In this document: piece by piece, positions 1 to 5,031 of the stretch
Layout: each line of letters starts with the position of its first letter
Numbering within the stretch: the first letter of the stretch is position 1
Origin: Candidatus Latescibacterota bacterium
Lineage (GTDB): Bacteria; Latescibacterota; UBA2968; GCA-2709665
Assembly: GCA_030746455.1 (NCBI GenBank)
Contig: JASLMQ010000298.1
Coordinates: forward strand, 1 to 5,031
Reading direction: 5' to 3'
DNA: 5,031 nt
Position numbers and translations under genes: made by a program
The notes under the pieces: model-generated
What the model was told of the DNA's origin: nothing
Database searches by the model: none
The model's input: the letters and a program-made list of their open reading frames with translations, nothing else

Positions 1-176
1 GGCAGATCGTCCGCGACCCGAACCCCCACCTGACGGGCATCCGGGCCTTCTGCCGCATGTTCAGGACCGGGAAGACCCACGAAACCGAGCAGAGCATGCT
101 CGCTCCGATCGCCGTGCTCCAGGCCCTCGAGCGCTCCCTCAAGACGCGGAAACGGGTCAAGGTTCCGGCGGTCTAG
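1..176 (+). CDS. Gfo/Idh/MocA-type oxidoreductase, C-terminal end (5' truncated by window)
   Basis: Only the last 57 codons are visible; the frame is open from the window edge (first full codon at base 3) to a TAG at 174-176. No domain can be identified from this tail alone. The call rests on its match to the C-terminus of the next gene: 35 of 57 aligned residues are identical, including AFCRMF, the TGKT-x-ET segment, SML, and the shared RVKVPA end. It is therefore a tandem paralogue of that gene, ending one codon sooner. The family is NAD(P)-dependent and usually oxidises, reduces or epimerises sugars, inositols or related polyols in the cytoplasm. The start, the Rossmann domain and the active site lie upstream of the window. 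Seventy bases separate it from the next gene with no convincing terminator, so the two are probably co-transcribed. Confidence 0.8.
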   Translation, partial: QIVRDPNPHLTGIRAFCRMFRTGKTHETEQSMLAPIAVLQALERSLKTRKRVKVPAV

Positions 177-192
177 CCTCGCACCCTCCCCT

Positions 193-204
193 TGCGGGCC
201 CGCA
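193..204. repeat. 12-base perfect palindrome between the paired oxidoreductase genes
   Basis: The sequence TGCGGGCCCGCA is its own reverse complement and lies in the 70-base gap between the two oxidoreductases. It has no spacer, so as RNA it would form at most a 4-bp stem with a 4-base loop, and no T-run follows. It could be a dimeric protein-binding site, but in GC-rich DNA a chance palindrome of this size is quite possible. The rest of the gap (177-246) shows nothing else except the ribosome binding site. Confidence 0.25.
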
Positions 205-233
205 CGGCTCAGCCGGCATCAAGAACCCATATC

Positions 234-240
234 GAGGAGA
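234..240 (+). promoter_or_regulatory. Ribosome binding site of the complete oxidoreductase
   Basis: GAGGAGA matches the anti-Shine-Dalgarno consensus. The AGGAG core ends 7 bases before the ATG at 247, which is ideal spacing and fixes that ATG as the start. Confidence 0.85.
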
Positions 241-246
241 AACGCC

Positions 247-1116
247 ATGCTGCGAATCGGCATCGTCGGAGCAGAGAACAGCCACACGGTCCAGATATCC
301 AAGGTCCTCAACATTCAGAAGAGGGTACCGGGCTGCCGCGTTGTGTGCGTATGGGGTGAGGCACCCCGCTATGCGAAGGACTCGGCCGCGCAGGGCCAGA
401 TCCCGGAGATCGTCAAAGATCCCGCGGACATGATCGGCAAGGTCGACGCCGCGTGCGTGGACCACAGGCACGGCATGCACCATCTGCCCGCGGCCCGACC
501 GCTGTTGGAAGCCAAGGTTCCCCTGTTCATCGACAAGCCCTTCTGCTATCGCGTCAAGGAGGGGATCGAGTTCCTGGCCCGTGCCAAGCGACTGAAGGTG
601 CCCGTCTGCTCCTTCTCCACGCTGCCCAAGCAGGCGAGCTTTGTGGAGATGCAGAAGGAGCTCAAGAAGCTGGGACGGATCATCTCCATCGTCTCCACGG
701 GTCCCTGCGACATCAAGTCCAAGTATGGGGGTGTCTCCTTCTACGGCATCCACCAGGTCGACATGCTCGTGAGGCTCCTGGGGAATGACGTCACCCACGG
801 GCAGATCAACCTGGGTAAGAAGAACCATACCGCGACGCTCTACTCCGCAAGCGGCGCGATTTCCACCATGAACCTGTTCACCGAGGGCTACACCGCGTTC
901 CATCTCTCTGTGATCGCCGAGAAGGGACGCATCGATCGGGTGGTCACTCGGGACGAGAGTCCCTACCTCTCCGGCGTCAAGGCCTTCTGCCGGATGTTCA
1001 AGACCGGAAAGACCGACGAGACGCCCGACAGCATGCTGACGCCCGTTGCCGTGCTTGAAGCCCTCGAGAAATCGATCAAACAGAAGCGCAGGGTCAAGGT
1101 CCCAGCCATTTCTTGA
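247..1116 (+). CDS. Gfo/Idh/MocA-type NAD(P)-dependent oxidoreductase
   Basis: A 289-residue protein, probably cytoplasmic and probably acting on a sugar or sugar acid. Residues 1 to about 120 look like the N-terminal Rossmann domain: it opens MLRIGIVGAENSH, so the dinucleotide glycines are G5 and G8, with an ENSH turn in place of the classical third glycine. The family's E/D-K-P motif is present as DKP at 96-98, with K97 the expected catalytic lysine. Residues 120-289 fit the C-terminal alpha/beta domain, with the segment YGIHQVD (166-172) carrying the expected catalytic histidine H169. The aspartate that normally sits four residues before this histidine is replaced by F165, so chemistry may differ from inositol dehydrogenase-like members. 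It is shorter than the usual 330-400 residues. There is no signal peptide. The start is set by a well-spaced ribosome binding site. It follows its tandem paralogue by 70 bases and is closed by a strong terminator. Family assignment is secure; the substrate is unknown. Confidence 0.88.
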   Translation: MLRIGIVGAENSHTVQISKVLNIQKRVPGCRVVCVWGEAPRYAKDSAAQGQIPEIVKDPADMIGKVDAACVDHRHGMHHLPAARPLLEAKVPLFIDKPFCYRVKEGIEFLARAKRLKVPVCSFSTLPKQASFVEMQKELKKLGRIISIVSTGPCDIKSKYGGVSFYGIHQVDMLVRLLGNDVTHGQINLGKKNHTATLYSASGAISTMNLFTEGYTAFHLSVIAEKGRIDRVVTRDESPYLSGVKAFCRMFKTGKTDETPDSMLTPVAVLEALEKSIKQKRRVKVPAIS

Positions 1117-1128
1117 TCGCTTCTTGAG

Positions 1129-1163
1129 GAAGGGGCGGCTCCTGCCGCCCCTTCTCTCCTTTT
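1129..1163 (+). terminator. Rho-independent terminator after the oxidoreductase pair
   Basis: An 11-bp perfect stem pairs 1129-1139 (GAAGGGGCGGC) with 1144-1154 (GCCGCCCCTTC) around a TCCT loop, followed by a pyrimidine/T-rich tract TCTCCTTTT at 1155-1163. It begins 12 bases after the oxidoreductase stop. The strand is + because the T tract lies on the right. The final T run is short (four), so some read-through into the lyase gene is possible. Confidence 0.85.
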
Positions 1164-1193
1164 CCCCCGTGCATGAACCACCCCTTCAGACCC

Positions 1194-1200
1194 GGAGAGG
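1194..1200 (+). promoter_or_regulatory. Ribosome binding site of the BFN-lyase fusion gene
   Basis: GGAGAGG lies 9 bases before the ATG at 1210. It favours this ATG over the in-frame ATG at 1219, which would be 18 bases away. The site lies only about 30 bases past the terminator; no convincing -35/-10 pair is visible in 1164-1193. Confidence 0.7.
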
Positions 1201-1209
1201 ATAGCCCCC

Positions 1210-4128
1210 ATGGTTCGGATGATCGTCGATCGCGTCGAACTCGAGACAGGCGACCCTTCCCTGATCGTTCTGCGTAATGAAGGTGCCGACAGGCTGCTGG
1301 TGATTGCGGTGGGGAGGGCCGAGGCCCAGGCGGTCGACCGCCTGCTCAGGGGCACCAGAGCGCCGCGCCCACTCACCCACGACTTGTTCAATCGTATCCT
1401 GGGAAGGGCGGACACAGAGGTCCTGCGCACGACGATCAACCGTCTGAAGGGATCGACCTTCTACGCCCGTGTGGCCCTCAACGTCTCCGGGGAGGAGACC
1501 GACGTCGACGCCCGGCCCAGCGACGGCATCGCCATGGCCCTTCGATCCGGTGCCCCGATCTACGCCTCCGAGAAGGTCCTCGCCACAGTGGGAATGCATA
1601 CGACCGCGACCCTCCCCCTTCCGGACAAGCCCGTCCACCGGCTCAACAAGCGAGAGATGGACGTATTCCGCTGCTGGATGGGGTTCGAACCCGGAGCGGG
1701 CCATGTCATCTATCCGACTCAGGACGAGCGGGAATGCCGTGAGCGCAGGGAACGATGGAAGCGCAGGTACGCCGGGAAGGGCGCGGAGGAGCCGCGGCTG
1801 CTGATCCGCGAGGAGCAGATCGGCCGGCTCAAGTCCAATGCCAGAAAGAATGACCGGGCCCGGAGGTGGCACGACGGCCTCTTGCGGCAGGCAAAGCTCA
1901 TCTCGGAGCTGCCGGAGGACTTCTTCGAGTCCTTCATACCCGACCTGGGGCCCTGGAACCCCGGCGGCAACTTCTGTCCCAACTGCGTGCACAGAAAGTC
2001 CCCGGAGGGCATCAACAACTACTTCTGGAACTGGGACTGGCGGAATCCGGACCGCCTGGAGTGCCCCTACTGCGGCATCGTCTATCCCAACCGCAGGTAC
2101 CCGGAGAACGGATCGCTCCATCTCCGGCGCCTCAACAGGACCTACCGCTTCCACGTCCTGGAGAAGGAGCTGGCAACCGACGACTGGCGATTGGGAGCCG
2201 AGGCCGGACGTTTCGTGGGCCAGCCGATCCACGTCTCCTTCTCGGGCAACATCCGCTCCCTGAAGATCCGGTGGGCGCTCGCCCAGGTCGAGCCGCTCGG
2301 GATCGCCTATGCCCTAACCGGCAGGAAGGCCTACGTCAGGGCCGCCGAGCGGATCCTGCTGCGAATGGCAGACGTCTACCCCGGCTATCCGCTCCAAAGC
2401 TACTTCCAGGATGTCGTCGACGCGGATCCGGGCTATGCCACTGAGAACGCTGACAGCCTGCCGACGGTCCTCAAACGCAACGCCTGCATCGGCGTCTACG
2501 ACGGACGCTACGGCTACGGGCACGAACGCACCACCACTCGAACCACCCCGGTCGCCACGGGCCTATGGGGCAGCAGCCGCATCGCCAATGAGCTGACATC
2601 GACGGGCGTGACCTTCCTCAAGTGCTTCCAGGGCTACGACCTGGTCAAGTCGGCCATCGCGCCTGAGGTCCAACGTCGAATCGAGCAAGACTTCCTTCTG
2701 GAGCTCTACCTGGACACGCGGGCCTACGACCGGGTCACGAACAAGGCCGGGGCGATCCGGGCCGCGAGGGTTGCGTTCGGTCTCGTCTACGGAAGCAAGA
2801 AGGAGCTGAACTCCGGACTGGAGGGATTCCGAAAAATCATCGATTCCCAGTTTCATCCGGACGGCTCGATGAAAGAGACGCCGCTCTATGGTCACAAGCC
2901 GATCGGCGAGGACCTCTGGCAGATCCCTGAGATGCTGCGCGGCACCGACGATTTCTATGACAAAGGGACCTACCGGGCCGCGCTCCAGGCCCTGGCGGAT
3001 ATCGCGCTGCCCTCGGGCAAGTACCCCCCGCTCGACGATTGCTTCGAGCGTTCCCACGCCCCCCAGCGCACGGCCGACATCGCGCTCGAGCGATGCGGAA
3101 TCTCCATCCCCGGCCCGCAGGAGGCCCTATCCGAATTCGCACTGTACAACGTCGATCTAACCAGGAGGGAGAAGCGTCCGGCCTCCGGCGCTGCTCTGAA
3201 CCGATACTATGACGGCCGACACCTCGCCTGCGTAGGCTACGGGACGGGAAAGAACCGAATCCAGATGTACGTGCTCGGCGAGGACGGCCACCGCGGCCAT
3301 CGCCATGCCGGCCCGCTCACGGTGCAGCTCTACGCCCGGGGCCGGGAGATCTTCCCCGATCTGGGCTACATTTGCGACCACCCGGGGAACCAGTGGGTCA
3401 AGGCGACGCCCAGCCATCAGACCGTCACCGTGGACGGCGAAAACGCCTACCCCGCCGGGCCGAGCCGGCTGCTCGGCTACAGCGACAGCGGCAATAGCCG
3501 CTTCGTCGACATGGTCGTTGAGCTCCAGTCGGGTGCGGTACTGCGGCGTGCGCTGACCCTTCTACGGAAGCCCGATGGCCTGCCGCTCCTCGTGGACCTC
3601 TTCGACGTCGAGGGGGGCCGTATCCACGACTACAGCACACGCGTTGTCGCCAGTCCGGGTCAGCTCCGGGTGGCGGGTCCCTCCCTCGCGTCAAGACGGA
3701 CGGCCCTCTACCAGGAGCATTCCTTCTACCCCCTCACCGACTTCCAGACCGCGGGCGGGGCGGACGGTGGATGGTCGGCCACCTGGGGACGGGGCCGGGA
3801 TGCGGTCCGCGCGACCGTGTTGACTCCCTGCTCCGAGCTCATCACCTATCGATCCCCCGGGTGGCGAAGCCAGTTCGAGATCACGGCCCTGCCCGACAAG
3901 TACCTCGACACGGTCGTCCTGAGGAACCGACGCAAGCGGAGCCGATTCGTGGTCGTCTACGAGGTCTTGGACGGCCGCCCCTCGGTGAGGTCGGCATTGG
4001 CGCGAGACGATGGCGAAGCGGTCACCGTTGCGCTGAACATGGGCGGCCGTCGAAGCATCCAGATATGCACGCCGGGAGATGTCGCTGAGGGGAGCGAGGA
4101 ACGCTGGAAGGTCAGGCGGTCGCGTTGA
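1210..4128 (+). CDS. BFN/DUF151 domain fused to heparinase II/III-like polysaccharide lyase
   Basis: A 972-residue protein in one uninterrupted frame. Residues 1 to about 128 are a bifunctional-nuclease (BFN/DUF151) domain: an initial beta-rich stretch, AEAQAV (38-42 region), PRPLTHDL (52-59), TFYARV (83-88), DARPSDGIAMALR (100-112) and APIY (115-118). Residues ~130-192 are a charged Arg/Glu-rich linker. From about 193 (EEPRLLI) it reads as a heparinase II/III-like protein. A Cys4 zinc-knuckle candidate is formed by C256/C259 and C285/C288, then an alpha-helical toroid region (~300-640), then a beta-sandwich domain (~660-970). Lyase hallmarks include N511, the DGS-xx-E segment ending at Y560 (candidate catalytic Tyr), HRHAGPL with H697/H699, and SHQTVTVDG (735-743). 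Such lyases cleave uronic-acid polysaccharides by beta-elimination. No signal peptide is present, so a cytoplasmic location and an oligosaccharide substrate are likely if it is active. BFN proteins are usually stand-alone with DNase/RNase activity reported for some members. Both domain calls are from motif recognition; substrate and activity are unknown. It sits 42 bases before the URO-D-like gene. Confidence 0.85.
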   Translation: MVRMIVDRVELETGDPSLIVLRNEGADRLLVIAVGRAEAQAVDRLLRGTRAPRPLTHDLFNRILGRADTEVLRTTINRLKGSTFYARVALNVSGEETDVDARPSDGIAMALRSGAPIYASEKVLATVGMHTTATLPLPDKPVHRLNKREMDVFRCWMGFEPGAGHVIYPTQDERECRERRERWKRRYAGKGAEEPRLLIREEQIGRLKSNARKNDRARRWHDGLLRQAKLISELPEDFFESFIPDLGPWNPGGNFCPNCVHRKSPEGINNYFWNWDWRNPDRLECPYCGIVYPNRRYPENGSLHLRRLNRTYRFHVLEKELATDDWRLGAEAGRFVGQPIHVSFSGNIRSLKIRWALAQVEPLGIAYALTGRKAYVRAAERILLRMADVYPGYPLQSYFQDVVDADPGYATENADSLPTVLKRNACIGVYDGRYGYGHERTTTRTTPVATGLWGSSRIANELTSTGVTFLKCFQGYDLVKSAIAPEVQRRIEQDFLLELYLDTRAYDRVTNKAGAIRAARVAFGLVYGSKKELNSGLEGFRKIIDSQFHPDGSMKETPLYGHKPIGEDLWQIPEMLRGTDDFYDKGTYRAALQALADIALPSGKYPPLDDCFERSHAPQRTADIALERCGISIPGPQEALSEFALYNVDLTRREKRPASGAALNRYYDGRHLACVGYGTGKNRIQMYVLGEDGHRGHRHAGPLTVQLYARGREIFPDLGYICDHPGNQWVKATPSHQTVTVDGENAYPAGPSRLLGYSDSGNSRFVDMVVELQSGAVLRRALTLLRKPDGLPLLVDLFDVEGGRIHDYSTRVVASPGQLRVAGPSLASRRTALYQEHSFYPLTDFQTAGGADGGWSATWGRGRDAVRATVLTPCSELITYRSPGWRSQFEITALPDKYLDTVVLRNRRKRSRFVVVYEVLDGRPSVRSALARDDGEAVTVALNMGGRRSIQICTPGDVAEGSEERWKVRRSR

Positions 4129-4158
4129 AGCGAGGACCAGGTCACGAACAGCAGAATC

Positions 4159-4163
4159 GGAGG
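4159..4163 (+). promoter_or_regulatory. Ribosome binding site of the URO-D-like gene
   Basis: GGAGG is followed by 7 bases and then the ATG at 4171. This near-consensus site decides the start. The 42-base gap from the lyase stop contains no terminator-like hairpin, which supports co-transcription with the lyase. Confidence 0.85.
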
Positions 4164-4170
4164 CGTTGGT

Positions 4171-5031
4171 ATGACCAACCGCGAGCGCATGCTGGCCACG
4201 ATCCAGGGCGAGCCCACGGACCGGATCCCCTGGGCCCCCAGGATGGATCTCTGGTATATCGCCCTCCGAGCTCGGGGCGACGTGCCCGATCGCTTCGAGG
4301 GTCTCGCCACGGCGCAGATGGCCGACGAACTCGGCGTCGCCTGCCACGCCGTGGGGGCAGACTTCACCCTTGCGGGAGGCCGTGACGTCTCCCTCCGTGG
4401 CTTTGGCATCGACAACCACCAGGACTACCCCTACCGGGTGGAGCTACGTGATCTCCCCGTCGACTTCCATCAGGAGGACGGAGAACTCAAGACGGGCATC
4501 GAGGCCCCTGCCGGCCCGATCTTCACCCACCTGAAGCTGACCCGGGAGATGGCCGGGGCGGGCATCTCCCTGCCGTTCGTCGAATCCTACGCCATCCGAT
4601 CGGTCGAGGACTTCGAGGCGGTCGCCCAGGTCTTCGAGCACCTCGAGATCGTCCGAACGCCGGCGACCTATGCGGCCTTCAAGACGCGCGTGGGCGACCG
4701 TGGGATCGCCGTCGCCAGGGGGCCCATCGCCGCGTCTCCCGTGCACCTCATCCTCCACGAGCTGGTCGCCATGGACCAGTTCTTCTACCTCTACATGGAT
4801 GAGCGGGATGCCATGTACCGGTTGGCGGAACGGATCGAGCCCTTCTTCGATGCCCTGCTCGACGCCCTGGCCGAGTCGGACGCAGACGTGGTCTTCTGGG
4901 GGGCCAACTACGATCAGGACCTGACCTGGCCTCCCTTCTTCGAGGCAGAGATCGCCCCCTGGCTGAAGAAGGTAGGCGACCGGCTCCACGCGGCAGGAAA
5001 GTACCTCCTCACCCACACCGACGGAGAGAAC
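4171..5031 (+). CDS. Uroporphyrinogen decarboxylase (URO-D) superfamily protein, 3' truncated by window
   Basis: An open frame of 287 codons runs from ATG 4171 to the window end without a stop; superfamily members are usually about 340-400 residues, so perhaps 60-100 are missing. The N-terminus NRERMLATIQGEPTDRIPWAPR (residues 3-24) is the standard opening of URO-D-like proteins. The TIM-barrel strand DVVFWGANYD (239-248) and a later strand ending in HTDGEN (282-287) fit the same fold. The RQAGR substrate-binding motif of true HemE is absent: the matching position reads APRMDLWY. This is therefore unlikely to be the haem-pathway decarboxylase. The superfamily also includes corrinoid- and coenzyme-M-dependent methyltransferases (MtaA/MtbA type), whose zinc site uses His-x-Cys; here that place seems to be H282-T-D284, so it may not be a classical one either. 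It is probably cytoplasmic. Its position behind the lyase suggests a role in sugar catabolism, possibly methyl-group handling, but that is inference. Confidence 0.87.
   Translation, partial: MTNRERMLATIQGEPTDRIPWAPRMDLWYIALRARGDVPDRFEGLATAQMADELGVACHAVGADFTLAGGRDVSLRGFGIDNHQDYPYRVELRDLPVDFHQEDGELKTGIEAPAGPIFTHLKLTREMAGAGISLPFVESYAIRSVEDFEAVAQVFEHLEIVRTPATYAAFKTRVGDRGIAVARGPIAASPVHLILHELVAMDQFFYLYMDERDAMYRLAERIEPFFDALLDALAESDADVVFWGANYDQDLTWPPFFEAEIAPWLKKVGDRLHAAGKYLLTHTDGEN

Noticed and set aside
205..216. CGGCTCAGCCG inverted repeat as a hairpin or attenuator in the 177-246 gap
   Set aside because: Only a 4-bp stem with a 3-base loop is possible and there is no T tract.
157..903. Long open frame on the - strand opposite the first complete oxidoreductase
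   Set aside because: The + strand gene has family motifs and a ribosome binding site; the antisense translation shows no recognisable domain and is expected from GC-rich codon use.
1172..1209. Upstream ATG at 1172 that could begin a short leader peptide before the lyase gene
   Set aside because: No Shine-Dalgarno sequence precedes it (the upstream bases are pyrimidine-rich), and it is out of frame with the lyase gene with no attenuator-like codon run.
1186..2232. 348-codon antisense open frame opposite the 5' part of the lyase gene
   Set aside because: It lies opposite a motif-rich coding region, spans the terminator side of the gap without its own signals, and its composition (Val/Gly/Leu/Asp-rich, low complexity) is typical of a shadow frame.
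1210..4128. Two separate genes (BFN and lyase) joined by a sequencing error
   Set aside because: The frame is continuous and codon use looks uniform across the junction, with no visible homopolymer or repeat that would favour an indel; it is kept as an explicit test in the fusion finding instead.
3691..4419. Antisense open frame crossing the lyase end and URO-D-like start
   Set aside because: It overlaps two well-supported + strand genes and shows no domain or ribosome binding site; the other overlapping frames in 1719-5016 were rejected for the same reason.

Overview
This is a GC-rich bacterial window with every gene on the + strand. From left to right it holds the 3' end of a Gfo/Idh/MocA-type oxidoreductase (1-176), a complete second oxidoreductase of the same kind (247-1116), a strong rho-independent terminator (1129-1163), a 972-residue protein joining a bifunctional-nuclease (BFN/DUF151) domain to a heparinase II/III-like polysaccharide lyase (1210-4128), and the 5' part of a uroporphyrinogen-decarboxylase (URO-D) superfamily gene that runs off the right edge (4171-5031). 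Each complete start is preceded by a purine-rich Shine-Dalgarno sequence, and gaps between genes are short (42-93 bases). No tRNA, rRNA, insertion sequence, CRISPR array or origin was recognised, and no gene-free stretch reaches 300 bases.

The mix of short Gfo/Idh/MocA paralogues, a heparinase II/III-like protein with a Cys4 knuckle, and a non-HemE URO-D-like protein resembles the carbohydrate-degradation clusters of environmental Planctomycetota and related uncultured phyla. That taxonomic suggestion is inference from gene content and high GC only; no marker gene is present.

The two oxidoreductases are tandem duplicates: about 61% identical (35 of 57 compared residues) over the C-terminal stretch visible for both. 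They probably share a transcript that ends at the terminator. The lyase fusion and the URO-D-like gene lie beyond it and probably form a second transcript or a read-through-attenuated distal part. A plausible joint role is breakdown and redox or C1 processing of an uncommon, perhaps modified, uronic-acid-containing sugar, but no substrate can be read from the sequence.

The most unusual observation is the lyase gene. Its first ~128 residues carry clear BFN/DUF151 hallmarks (PRPLTHDL, TFYARV, DARPSDGIAMALR, APIY), and the same uninterrupted frame continues into a heparinase II/III-like protein from about residue 193. BFN domains are normally small stand-alone intracellular proteins, and lyases of this type are normally exported, so the fusion, and its lack of a signal peptide, is the main candidate for something undescribed.
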